The notes under the pieces: generated by a model
Seen by the model: the letters and a program-made list of their open reading frames with translations, nothing else
Databases searched by the model: none
Told to the model about the DNA's origin: nothing
Part shown: positions 26,562-37,800 of the stretch, in pieces
How positions within the stretch are numbered: position 1 is the stretch's first letter
Layout: each line of letters starts with the position of its first letter
Assembly (NCBI RefSeq): GCF_005239225.2
Contig: NC_133297.1
Location: 1,372,392 to 1,436,391 of the forward strand
DNA: 64,000 bases
Reading direction: 5' to 3'
DNA from: Populus alba
Lineage: Eukaryota; Streptophyta; Magnoliopsida; Malpighiales; Salicaceae
Program-made: the position numbers and the translations under genes

Positions 26562-29500
26562 ATGGAGAACTACTTGAATGAGAACTTCGGTGACGTGAAG
26601 GCTAAGAACTCATCGGATGAAGCGTTGCAGAGATGGAGGAAACTTTGTTGGTTAGTTAAGAATCGCAAAAGGAGGTTTCGTTTCACTGCTAATCTCTCTA
26701 AACGAGTTGAAGCTGAGGCTATTCGTCGATCCAATCAGGTCTTCTCATTTTCTTTTCAATCTGATTTTTTTCAATCTCTTTTTTGTATTTAGGATTCGTG
26801 TTTGACGAAAGTTGAGTTGGTGACCATCTCAGATTTCTGTGGATTTTGATTTTTTCTGTTAATATTTTTTTTCTAATTTATTGGATTTATTGGGTTAATT
26901 TATCGCTTAAAGATCATGGCAGATTGATTTTTGATCAGTTGCTGTTTATTTGAAGGTTTTTGCTATAGAACCAAAGTAAAAATTATGTGATCCTTCTTAC
27001 ACATTTTCATGATTGCAGGAGAAGCTTAGAGTTGCTGTCTTGGTTTCAAAAGCTGCTCTTCAGTTTATACATTGTGAGAATCCCTTACGCTACTAAAATT
27101 CAGGGGGGGGGGTGTTCTAGGGTTTAGATCTAGAGCTGACTCTTGTTCTTATTTTGGACAGGTTTAAATTTGTCCAGTGATTACGTTGTACCTAAGGAGG
27201 TCGAGGAAGCTGGTTTTCAAATTTGTGCGGATGAGCTGGGTTCCATTGTTGAAGGTCATGATGTTAAGAAACTGAAAATTCACGGTGAGGTGGAGGGTAT
27301 TGCCGAGAAGCTCTCCACATCAATCAACGATGGGATTTCTACTTCTGAGGATTTAGTAAATGGAAGGAAGGAAATTTATGGGATTAATAAGTTTACTGAA
27401 AGCCCGCCTCGAGGTTTCTTGGTTTTTGTGTGGGAAGCCCTTCAAGATATGACCCTTATGATCCTCGGTGTTTGTGCTCTTGTCTCTCTTATTGTTGGCA
27501 TAGCTATGGAAGGATGGCCAAAAGGTTCCCACGATGGACTTGGAATTGTTGCGAGCATTCTGCTTGTTGTGTTTGTCACTGCCACAAGTGATTATAAGCA
27601 ATCTCTGCAGTTCAAAGATTTGAACAGGGAGAAAAAGAAGATTACAGTTCAGGTTACCAGAAATGCTGTGAGGCAGAAGATCTCAATATACGATCTACTT
27701 CCTGGTGATATTGTTCATCTTTTTATTGGAGATCAGGTTCCAGCTGATGGACTTTTTGTTTCAGGGTTTTCTGTGTTAATAAATGAATCAAGTTTAACAG
27801 GAGAGAGTGAACCAGTTAATGTGAATGCTGCGAATCCTTTTCTCCTTTCTGGAACCAAAGTTCAGGATGGGTCGTGTAAAATGCTTGTGACCACTGTTGG
27901 AATGAGAACACAATGGGGTAAGCTGATGGCTACTCTTAGTGAAGGAGGAGACGACGAGACCCCATTGCAGGTAAAACTGAATGGAGTAGCGACTATCATA
28001 GGAAAAATAGGCCTGTTTTTTGCTGTTGTAACATTTGCTGTCCTGGTACAAGGATTATGTAACCGTAAGCTTCGAGAAGGAACCCACTGGATCTGGTCTG
28101 GAGATGATGCCAGGGAAATGTTGGAGTTTTTTGCTGTTGCTGTTACAATTGTTGTAGTTGCAGTTCCTGAGGGGCTGCCATTGGCTGTGACTCTGAGTCT
28201 TGCTTTTGCCATGAAGAAAATGATGAATGATAAGGCACTTGTCCGCAATCTGGCTGCTTGTGAGACAATGGGATCTAGCACAACTATCTGTAGTGACAAA
28301 ACTGGGACTCTAACAACTAACCACATGACTGTTGTAAAAGCATGTGTTTCTGGTGAAACTAGGGAAGTGGGCAGCTCTGAGAGCACTACTTCTTTTGGAT
28401 CAGCAATTCCTGATTTAGCGAAGAGTGTTTTGCTTGAATCAATATTTAACAACACTGGGGGAGAAGTTGTTGTCAATGAGGAAAAGAAAGTTCAGATACT
28501 GGGAACTCCCACTGAAACTGCTCTTTTAGAGTTTGGACTGTTACTTGGTGGAGATTCCCGACAAAAACAAGAGAAATCAAAAATTGTGAAGGTTGAACCA
28601 TTCAACTCTACAAAGAAGCGAATGGGGGTGGTTATAGAGCTACCTAATGGAGGTTTCAGGGCACACTGCAAGGGTGCTTCTGAAATAGTTTTAGCTGCAT
28701 GTGATAAAGTTATTGACTCAAATGGTGTGGTTGTTCCCCTTGATGAAGCATCCATCAATCATTTAAACGATATAATTGAAAGGTTTGCTGGTGAATCCCT
28801 TCGAACTCTTTGCCTTGCGTACCTGGAAATAGGAAATGAATACTCCGATGAAAGCCCTATTCCTTCTGAGGGTTACACTTGCATAGGTATTGTGGGTATC
28901 AAAGACCCAGTACGCCCTGGTGTCAAGGAGTCTGTTGCTATCTGTAGGTCAGCTGGAATTGTTGTTCGGATGGTAACTGGAGACAACTTAACCACTGCAA
29001 AGGCTATTGCTAGAGAATGTGGGATTTTGACTGATGATGGCATAGCAATTGAAGGACCAGCATTTCGGGAAAAGAGTGAAGAGGAATTGCAAGAACTTAT
29101 TCCAAAACTTCAGGTACATCTAATTTTTTCTCTTTCCATTAATTTAGGGAGGGTGTATTTAGTGGATGAAGTGTTTTTCAATTCTATGAGAGTTTAAGAT
29201 GCAACCTCTTTTTCATGACATTATTTGTTGTCTCGAATGTTTTTTTCTTTGGCTTTATCCACGAAGTGATTTATGTTAAAGTGTGTCTCCTGCTCAATGT
29301 TTTATTCTTGATACTGTCTCTGATATGGTTTGCATTAGACAATTAGGCGCTTTGCTTCTGTTGCTTGTTTTTTTGAAGAATGATAAAATTTCTTCTGCTA
29401 TTTAGTTGTGTTTTTACAGCGTGAAACATTTATCCTAGTACTGTCACTTGCATTATATCATTATATATTTTTGCTAAGTAATTATGATGGGAGTAATTGC

Positions 29501-31986
29501 AAGAATTGAAATCCAAGAATCATGCATAAACATACTAATTTATTTTTCTCATGGGGTAGTAGGAGTCTTTGATCAGTAACCGAAGTTTGTTTTCCATATG
29601 AATTTTTCTTCACATTTTTCTCATCACCTACTAATTGTCAGAAACTTGCATGCTCAACAATTCATTACAATTTGTAGGTAATGGCTCGATCATCTCCATT
29701 GGATAAGCACGCCCTTGTGAAGCACCTACGGACAACTTTTCAGGAAGTGGTTGCAGTGACTGGTGACGGTACAAATGATGCTCCAGCACTTCATGAAGCA
29801 GACATTGGACTTGCAATGGGCATTGCGGGGACTGAGGTTTGTTTTGCTAAATCTGTCAGCCATATAGGCTTCTGCTGGACACCCTCCCTCTTTATTTCTT
29901 TATAAAAGCTTTATTTATGCATAGAATCATTGAAGAAATTGCATGCAAAAAAAATAATATATTAGCCATCTTCACTTCAATTTTTTGTTGAATGACAAGT
30001 TTCTGCTAAAGCACAAAAGCTCAGTATGAAAAGAGTACATGTCACCTATTTTTGATGAATTACATAGAATTTTGTATACCAAGCATAGGCGCTCTTTGAT
30101 CGTGTCTGCAAATTTTTCTACCACTTGAATGAACATAAACATTTTTAGCAGTTTCTGCCATCTTACCTTAAATTCTCGTAGTTATTTGCTTTCTTTGAAC
30201 TTAAGCCAGAATGGGATATTGAGATCTTTGACTGACTTGCCTTTGATGGTTAAGACAAAAAAATAATGGTAGTAATTTTGTAATTGGAAATGCAATCTTC
30301 CCCTTAAAGATGAACAATTATGTAGTTGGTAATCTTTGTCTTGAGGAGGATCAATTGATTTCTTATTTGACTGTATGTTATAACATGCTCAATCTTAATT
30401 TGAACTAAATTTTGTTCTCTGAAACATTTGGTAAAGACAGAATAAGAGGTTCCCTAAATTAGCAGTACTTGATTCGTTATTATACTCACCTCTTAGTTGT
30501 CAAGTGCAGCAGTTATGATGCACACTGTTTTCAGGTATTTTGAACTGTTTGCATTCTTGTTGATCCTTGATGAGAAACTCTAATTCCTTGCCGTCAACTC
30601 TACCTTGTCATTTAAATCGTGAACCGCTTCCTGTGTTTCCAAAATTTTCCCAAACCTATTAAATATATTGAAAAGCATCCTCCTGTTCTGAAGGTGGCCA
30701 AAGAGAGTGCTGATGTCATAATTCTGGATGATAACTTCTCCACAATTGTGACGGTGGCAAAATGGGGACGTTCTGTTTATATAAACATTCAAAAATTTGT
30801 TCAGTTTCAACTGACAGTCAACGTGGTTGCCTTGATTGTCAACTTCTCCTCAGCCTGTTTGACAGGTATTTGGAGTATGATCTAATCATTTTCCCTTCAA
30901 ATTCATCTCCCCGGAAAACTGCAGAGAGATGACCAAACTATTTATTTTTCCACTTATGCTTTGGGGTTTGGTGTTCTCACAGGAAATGCTCCCCTAACAG
31001 CCGTTCAGCTTCTCTGGGTCAATATGATCATGGATACTTTGGGAGCACTAGCATTAGCCACAGAACCTCCAAATGATGACTTGATGAAGAGATCACCCGT
31101 TGGAAGGAAAGGAAACTTTATCAGTAATGTAATGTGGAGGAATATTTTGGGGCAGTCCTTGTACCAATTTGTTGTTATATGGTACCTTCAGACGAGAGGA
31201 AAAGCAGTTTTTCAACTTGATGGGCCAGATTCTGATTTGATACTGAACACACTCATTTTTAACTCATTTGTCTTCTGTCAGGTAATGTTGACACATTTGA
31301 AACTAAATGAACATGCTTTAATTTTGTATCCAGAGAAAAAGGGCCATGTTTGTTAAAATTTTCACAGATGCTGCATGCATGTGTTTGTATAATGCAGGCA
31401 ATTATTTCTGATATGTTAGGGCTGTCAATCAGACTTTCGCTCAATGTTATGCATTAATTGCATGTTTTCTATATTCTCTCCTTCATCGAAACATATTTCT
31501 TTTTTAGTAATGCTTCTTACGGAAAGTTTTTAATGATATTATGTCAAGCATTACACTTTCTTTTTCTAATTACTGCCTTCTCTCTTCCTTTAAAATCAAC
31601 CGCAATGTGATAATGATAATGCTTTTGCTGGCTGATGGAGCAAAATGAGTTGCGTTACCTTTTTATTAGTCATCTAATTGTAGGCTTGTGCAGATTTTAC
31701 TTGTGTTGCTGACAATGAACCTCTATCGATCCTCCAGGTTTTCAATGAGATCAGCTCCAGAGAAATGGAAAAGATAAACGTGTTCAAAGGCATACTGGAA
31801 AACTATGTGTTTGTGTCTGTGCTCGCCTGCACTGCCTTTTTCCAAATTATAATTGTTGAATTCCTGGGTACATTCGCGAACACAACTCCTCTCAGCTGGC
31901 AGCAGTGGTTTGTCAGCGTCTTCTTTGGATTCCTTGGCATGCCAATCGCAGCTGCTTTGAAGATGATTCCTGTGGTTTCAAACTGA
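26562..31986 (+). CDS. ACA1: Autoinhibited Ca2+-ATPase (P2B type, ACA1/ACA2)
   Basis: Seven exons (26562-26738, 27019-27073, 27162-29113, 29678-29836, 30694-30865, 30983-31281, 31738-31986) join in frame to 1020 aa; Arabidopsis ACA2 has 1014. The enzyme pumps Ca2+ out of the cytosol at an endomembrane or plastid membrane. The N-terminal basic stretch, about residues 26-48 ([16 protein letters not shown]), is the calmodulin-binding autoinhibitory region typical of plant P2B pumps. The first membrane pair lies near residues 165-215, PEGLPLAV in the fourth segment, the phosphorylated Asp456 in DKTGTLTT, the nucleotide domain with KGASE, the hinge GDGTNDAP at 757-764, and the last membrane segments in exons 5-7. 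The start ATG is the first in frame and matches the family N-terminus (MENYLNENF). All family motifs are intact. ACA1 is preferred over ACA2 because of the neighbouring gene order. Confidence 0.96.
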
Positions 31987-32274
31987 AATCTAAGCTAGTA
32001 GACAAGGTACTTCATTGGTCATCAAATTTTCTTTCATGATATTTCCCCCCTTTTCGTTCTTTGGTTTTTTCTATTACCTCATCGTACAGCAGCAGATTTT
32101 TTTTTTTGTTTGCACAGTAATAGATTGAAAGGCTACTTGGGCCTTAGATGCCTTGCAATGGTCGTAGATGATTTGATTGGAAGCCTGAAATCATTACTAC
32201 TTGACTAAAAACTTCTGAAACTCACCACTGACTAGTAAGCTTTGGTAGGAGAAGTATTGTACTGTGGATTTATA

Positions 32275-32280
32275 AATAAA
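32275..32280 (+). terminator. Probable poly(A) signal of the Ca2+-ATPase gene
   Basis: AATAAA lies 289 bp after the stop codon, within a T-rich 3' region and just before a run of AT-rich spacer. It is a perfect near-upstream element in a plausible position; the cleavage site itself cannot be seen. Confidence 0.45.
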
Positions 32281-34322
32281 ACCTTAAGTTTGACCATTAG
32301 GGCTCTTTTAGTGCATGCTCTTTCAGATCAACATGGGAACTTGATGTTATAAATCGTCATCATCTAATGCCCTCTACCTCAATATCCTGCTTCAATCTGC
32401 CCAAAATACGATAATTGTTATTAAACTCTGCCTCTAATGGGCTGTCCTGATAATCTGATGATTCTGAGTCTGATCAGATCGGGTTTTATATCGAACCAGT
32501 TTCTGTGTAGAAGGCAGAGGCCAACTATGAATCTCCATACATGCAAGTATTAGAGCATTTTCAATGGCATTTGAAATGATCATTATAGGACTTTGACTAG
32601 TGTCATTTCGCTTTTTATCTCATGCTATCCTTCAATGGAAAAGGCCATTTTAACAAGCTATTTTTTATTTTACATAGATGAAAGAGGGGGGAAGTTTAAA
32701 AGGAAAAAAAAGTTAAAATGTTCCCTCCATTTTATGGTTTTCCTCCAAAAAAACATATAGGAATGAATTTTTATTTTCATAAAAAGGATTTTAGCATCCT
32801 ATATAGCTATCTCCTTGGACATTTAAAATAAATTATTTATTCTGGCTCCTCACATAGCTCTCCCATTAAAGAATCTTCAATGTTGATGATAAACGAGAAG
32901 CCAGATTAAAAATATGCTATTTTTGGCTCATCATACCACATCAGGATAGCCATATAAAATGTTAAAATCTGATTTCTCCCGAAAAAAGCCATTCCTACAA
33001 CGTGTGATTTTTCACTTTCTGGTACAATAAATATATTAAAATACATTTAGTGTTTTTATATAGTTTTTTTATCATTAAAGTGTATATTAACAAAAAAAAA
33101 ATCATATATATACTACTCAAAAAATCATGTCATGATTTGTCTTTTAAATAGCTCTCCTCTTCCTCTTAGAGATGCCGTTACGAGTAAGATGCCAAAAAGT
33201 TTGACGATGGATAATATTGTTCCATGGACACCTTCAACGTATCTTAAAAGAATTATCTTATGGTCTATGCGAGCATACTGTAAGCATCCAATAATAATAA
33301 TGGGCTCATTTTGCCTAATTTGGGGCTCTTTGCAACGCATCAAGTGGTCAAAATGGGTTGACCGGGCCTGGACAATTACTGCCTTGATTTTTAAGCTTTC
33401 ACTTCTAGCTGATGTAAATAGATAGAAAGCACCCTTTCAAATCATGGAGATGAACATTCAAACGAAACTCTTCTTTTATAACATTCATCTTTTAAAGTAT
33501 TTTTTATTTAAAAATATATTAAAATGATATAAAAATTAAAACAAAAATTAAAACAAAAAAAATAATTTTTTTTAAATACTTTTGAAAAACAAAATCAAAC
33601 AATCCCTTTTTTAAAAAAAAGAGTCGTTTTTCACTCTAAAGGTGGAAACTTTCCTTGCCGTCACCAAAATGGTGTCTTGCATGTGTAAATATGCCTAAAC
33701 AAATACATGCTCGATGCATTAAATATTAATGGTGAAACTGTACTCTAATTTCGACTATTGAGGATAAAGGTATGTTTTAGCAATGTGCTGCGGAGTGGTT
33801 GAAATTTTAACTTTTTTACAACTATTAATCAATATACGAGTTTTATTAAAATCTCTCTCTTTAAATCTTATTTATAAAAAAAATCTATAATATATAATTT
33901 TTTTAAATTTTATTTTTTAAAATCATAACTACAGTAAAAATTATCACAAATCTTCTTTACATGTACATATAGGAGAAGAAAGTAAGATTTGATGATGGTT
34001 CACACCTAGATACAATGAACCAGCAAAAATGGTAGCTGGTGCTAATGCCAGAGAGATTACCGAGTTGCTTATTTGCCAGTATTGACCGCAGAGTTGTGTC
34101 TCTTGGACTTCTGAGATAAGAAAACTCTTCACAATAAATGGTATCTCCGGAGACGTCAACCAAACCTGCACTTATCTCTGGTTTCAGTCAAGACCACACA
34201 GGAAAAACAATAAATGGCCTTTTCTTCTATATTTTTTTTTTTGAGAAAAATCGACGAATGATTAGTTGGTTTCTCGGTAGCACTATTCTCTTCATATTTC
34301 AAAGCCAAGCAAGACTATCTAT
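32281..34322. other. Spacer between Ca2+-ATPase and copia element
   Basis: No gene supported. The part 32550-33000 is AT-rich and contains two similar words (gagcattttcaatggca near 32553, agaatcttcaatgttgatg near 32870) that could be ends of a small decayed element. The part 33940-34200 is less AT-rich and gives overlapping minus-strand frames of 68-75 aa with no family I recognise; it may be a gene fragment. It directly precedes the retrotransposon. Confidence 0.5.
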
Positions 34323-37300
34323 TGGAGTCTACACAATCCTCCAAAGAACAACACAAAGTCAGGTTCATCTGCCAAATGGCCACAAAGTGCCTATTCTTTT
34401 TTCAGGGAAGGTTCAGTTTTCACCTGATATAACCTTACACAATGCCCTTTATGTACCATCTTTCCACATTAATCTTATTTCTGTTTCAAAACTAACTGCT
34501 GATAACACTGTTGGCTTGTTCTTTCTTCACACAAAATGCTTCCTGCAGGACCTCAACAAATGGAGGACGATTGGGCATGCTGAAGTTGAATCTGGCTTAT
34601 ACCATCTCCACAAACCTACTGATCAATCTACAGAATGTCCATCTTCCACAACATTAATTCAATCTTGTACTGCCACCACTGATCTTTGGCATTTTCGTTT
34701 AGGACACATTCCTACTTCCAAAATCAACATTCTTCACAAAATAGATCCTTCAATCAATTCCCCTGGAAACTCCATTTGTGACATTTGCCCCTTAGCCAAA
34801 CAAAAACGGCTGCCCTTCCCATTATCCATGCATACATCTACACAGCCTTTTCAGTTGGTCCACATTGACATTTGGGGACCCTTTTCTGTTACTTCATACA
34901 CTGGTCATCAATTTTTTCTTACTGTTGTAGATGATTACAGTAGATTCACTTGGCTGTTCTTAATGAAATCAAAATCTGATACTAGAGGTCTTCTAAGCAA
35001 CTTTCTCACCTATGTTCATAATCAATTCACTACCAGCATTAAAACTATCAGGACAGACAATGGACAAGAGTTTAACATGCCAAATTTTTACCAAGACCAT
35101 GGCATTATTCATCAAACAACATGCGTTGAGACACCTGAACAAAATGGCAAAGTTGAAAGGAAACATCAGCATCTACTCAATGTAGCAAGAGCTCTCATGT
35201 TTCAAACCAAACTCCCCTTAACTTACTGGACCGATTGCATCCTCACCTCCACCCACATTATTAATCGCACACCTTCCATCCTTCTTCAAAAACAAACACC
35301 ATATCAGCTCCTATTCAACAAACCACCAACTTACAAACACCTCAAAGTTTTTGGTTGCTTATGCTTTGCCAGCACCCTCACCCACAACAGAGGCAAATTT
35401 CACCCACGGGCCACCAAATGCCTTTTTCTTGGCTATCCTCCACATATCAAAGGTTACAAAGTCCTTGACTTACACACATGCAGAACATTTGTATCTCGTA
35501 ATGTCATCTTTCATGAATCCATATTCCCCTCCATACCACAAACAGTTCATACACCCCTAGTATTTCCAGATTTTCCCCAGGTCTTTGCCCCTTTCCCTAG
35601 CCAAACATCCCAACCTCCTCCAAACCATTCCACTTCCTCACCCACATTTCCTTTACAACCTCCTGTTCCCACCAATTCTACCTTACCTTCAAATGATATT
35701 TCTCATCTTAGAAGGTCTACACGTACTACACAACCCCCTCATTATTTACAACAGTACTATTGTGGCACCATGGCTCAGATTCCTTCAGCAGACCCTATCT
35801 CCATTTCTGGTAAGCCACACTCACTCTTCTCCTTCTTATCTACTTCTCAATTATCCTCACCACACCGTGCTTTCACTTCTTCTGTTTCCTTAATTTTTGA
35901 ACCAAAAACTTACAAACAAGCCAGCACCATTCCACATTGGCAACAGGCTATGACTAATGAAATTTTAGCTCTCGAACACAACCAAACCTGGGATTTAGTT
36001 CCTCTGCCTCCCAACAAATCTGCAATTGGCTGCAAGTGGATTTACAAAGTCAAATTTCAAGCAGATGGCAAAGTCGAACGTTACAAAGCCAGGTTAGTAG
36101 CTAAGGGATACACTCAACAAGAAGGCATTGATTTCTTTGACACTTATTCCCCTGTAGCCAAAATGACAACAGTCAGAGTTTTTCTCACCATTGCGGCTGT
36201 TAACAACTGGCATCTACATCAACTGGATGTAGACAACGCCTTCTTGCATGGAGATTTACATGAGGAAGTCTATATGCAATTACCTCCTGGTTACTCCACT
36301 CCCCATGATCATCGAGTTTGTCAACTCAAAAAGAGCATATATGGCCTGAAACAAGCTTCCCGACAATGGTTTTCCAAACTGTCCACCTCTCTATTAAAAT
36401 TTGGTTTCATCCAAGCCAAATCTGATTCAAGCCTCTTCATCAGAAAAACTACAGCCACATTCATCGCAGTTTTAATATATGTTGATGATGTTATCATCAC
36501 CTCAAATACTCTCACTGCAATCCACCAAGTTAAACAGTTCCTTCGCACCACATTTCCTATCAAAGACTTAGGCCACCTTAAGTACTTTCTAGGCATTGAA
36601 GTTGCTAGATCTGCAACAGGGATTGTTCTTTGCCAGAGAAAGTATGCCTTAGATATCCTCACTGATACTGGTTTTTCTGGAGCTAAACCAGCTAAATTTC
36701 CTATGGAATCCTCACTAAAACTCAGTGCTAATGATGATAGCCCGTCTCTGTCAGACCCTGCTTCTTATCGTCGGTTAATTGGCAGACTTCTCTACCTTAC
36801 CATCACACGCCCAGATTTGTCCTATGCAATCCAAACACTAAGCCAATTCATGTCCAACCCTCATACAATTCATCTGCAAGCTGCCGAAAGAGTCCTTCGA
36901 TATCTCAAAGCCACACCGGGACAAGGAATATTTCTTAAAGCTGATTCTACCTTCCATTTGAAAGCTTATTCTGACAGTGACTGGGGAGGATGTATTGATA
37001 CTAGACGTAGTGTCACCAGCTACCTGGTTTTTCTTGGCGATTCACTCATCTCATGGAAGTCCAAGAAACAACCCACTGTTAGTCGATCCTCAGCAGAAGC
37101 AGAATATCGTGCATTGGCCACTACCTCATGTGAACTGCAATGGCTGCTTTACTTGTTGAATGATTTTCATATATCTCACTCCAAACCAGCCCTGCTATAT
37201 ACCGACAGCAAACCTGCCTCAGAGATTGCTTCTAACCCAGTCCATCATGAACGAACCAAACATATACAGCTTGACTGTCACCTTGTCCGTGAGAAACTGC

Positions 37301-37533
37301 AAGATGGATTACTCACTATCATTCATATCCCTTCTAGATTTCAACTAGTCGATGCCCTCACCAAACCCCTTGGATATCTCACTCTTAATCCTATCCTTGC
37401 CAAGATGGGAATGATAAATATCCATTCTCATCTTGAGGGGGGATATTGGAGTCTACACAATCCTCCAAAGATCAACACAACGACAGAAACATCCCAGCAC
37501 CATGCAGACGCAGAAGAAATCCCAGCAGATTAA
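34138..37533 (+). CDS. Copia pol polyprotein (integrase, RT, RNase H)
   Basis: A single open frame of 1131 codons, of which the codons before 34323 come from host flank and the LTR fragment and are not original. The domains, in order, are: a GAG-pre-integrase zinc-binding region (HFRLGH ... CDICPLAKQ), about residues 180-225; an integrase core with the D,D,E residues in HIDIWG, RTDNGQEF and QNGKVERKH, about 235-345; reverse transcriptase starting KWIYKVKF with the active-site YVDDV, about 640-870; and RNase H with DSDWGG, EAEYRAL and TDSKPA, about 940-1080, ending ALTKPL. This order (integrase before RT) is diagnostic of Ty1/copia. There is no stop or frameshift within pol. The protease DTGA motif and gag zinc knuckle are absent. 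The true initiation codon is lost, so translation is doubtful. Confidence 0.9.
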   Translation: MVSPETSTKPALISGFSQDHTGKTINGLFFYIFFFEKNRRMISWFLGSTILFIFQSQARLSIGVYTILQRTTQSQVHLPNGHKVPILFSGKVQFSPDITLHNALYVPSFHINLISVSKLTADNTVGLFFLHTKCFLQDLNKWRTIGHAEVESGLYHLHKPTDQSTECPSSTTLIQSCTATTDLWHFRLGHIPTSKINILHKIDPSINSPGNSICDICPLAKQKRLPFPLSMHTSTQPFQLVHIDIWGPFSVTSYTGHQFFLTVVDDYSRFTWLFLMKSKSDTRGLLSNFLTYVHNQFTTSIKTIRTDNGQEFNMPNFYQDHGIIHQTTCVETPEQNGKVERKHQHLLNVARALMFQTKLPLTYWTDCILTSTHIINRTPSILLQKQTPYQLLFNKPPTYKHLKVFGCLCFASTLTHNRGKFHPRATKCLFLGYPPHIKGYKVLDLHTCRTFVSRNVIFHESIFPSIPQTVHTPLVFPDFPQVFAPFPSQTSQPPPNHSTSSPTFPLQPPVPTNSTLPSNDISHLRRSTRTTQPPHYLQQYYCGTMAQIPSADPISISGKPHSLFSFLSTSQLSSPHRAFTSSVSLIFEPKTYKQASTIPHWQQAMTNEILALEHNQTWDLVPLPPNKSAIGCKWIYKVKFQADGKVERYKARLVAKGYTQQEGIDFFDTYSPVAKMTTVRVFLTIAAVNNWHLHQLDVDNAFLHGDLHEEVYMQLPPGYSTPHDHRVCQLKKSIYGLKQASRQWFSKLSTSLLKFGFIQAKSDSSLFIRKTTATFIAVLIYVDDVIITSNTLTAIHQVKQFLRTTFPIKDLGHLKYFLGIEVARSATGIVLCQRKYALDILTDTGFSGAKPAKFPMESSLKLSANDDSPSLSDPASYRRLIGRLLYLTITRPDLSYAIQTLSQFMSNPHTIHLQAAERVLRYLKATPGQGIFLKADSTFHLKAYSDSDWGGCIDTRRSVTSYLVFLGDSLISWKSKKQPTVSRSSAEAEYRALATTSCELQWLLYLLNDFHISHSKPALLYTDSKPASEIASNPVHHERTKHIQLDCHLVREKLQDGLLTIIHIPSRFQLVDALTKPLGYLTLNPILAKMGMINIHSHLEGGYWSLHNPPKINTTTETSQHHADAEEIPAD

Positions 37534-37800
37534 ATATATATGCATTACTGTTAAATCCTGACAGTTAAAACAGTTAGAAGTTAGTTATATTCTGTTAATT
37601 AGTTAAAGAAAGTTAGTTAGTTAGTTGGAATATATGTATATATATACTCATTCATGTACACAGAAAGAAGAACGATTGTATAAGAAATTCTGCAATATTA
37701 TTTCTGAAGGCAGTTCTTGCTTTCCATTCAAATCTGCTCTCTGCTTCTATAGCATAAGATCTTCATATCTTAAAGATTCCTTGCGTAGGAATTTCACACT
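34323..37800 (+). mobile_element. Ty1/copia LTR retrotransposon, 5'-deleted
   Basis: The element keeps a pol frame, a polypurine tract (gaggggggata, 37435-37445) and a 3' LTR starting TGGAGTCTACAC at 37447. The 5' end holds only the first 34 bp of the LTR (34323-34356, one mismatch to 37447-37480), then runs directly into the region between protease and integrase. The rest of the 5' LTR, primer-binding site, gag and protease are missing. The 3' LTR contains a TATA-like run near 37630-37645, but its outer end is not certain; about 37800 is an estimate. No clear target-site duplication was found. It cannot be autonomous as it stands. Confidence 0.85.
37447..37800 (+). repeat. 3' LTR of the copia element
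   Basis: It begins TGGAGTCTACACAATCCTCC directly after the polypurine tract and overlaps the last 29 codons of the pol frame. A promoter-like TATA run (atatgtatatatatac) lies near 37630. The inner end matches the 5' fragment at 34323. The outer end is uncertain: a caca at about 37796-37799 is a candidate, while the 5-bp word tctat, which precedes the 5' fragment, recurs at 37746-37750 without a CA before it. Confidence 0.6.

Noticed and set aside
27862..28476. 204-aa frame on the minus strand inside the Ca2+-ATPase exon 3
   Set aside because: It is the antisense shadow of a strongly conserved pump domain and has no similarity of its own.
29114..29197. Open frame continuing past the exon 3 donor of the Ca2+-ATPase
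   Set aside because: It would give a truncated pump lacking GDGTNDAP and the last membrane segments. The GT donor at 29114 joins in frame to 29678 and restores the family sequence, so this is intron read-through.
36321..36662. 113-aa minus-strand frame inside pol
   Set aside because: It is antisense to the reverse transcriptase core and carries no domain.
37746..37750. tctat as a target-site duplication of the copia element
   Set aside because: It matches the 5 bp before the 5' LTR fragment, but the LTR would then end in GCT, not CA, and a 5-bp match in about 350 bp is likely by chance.
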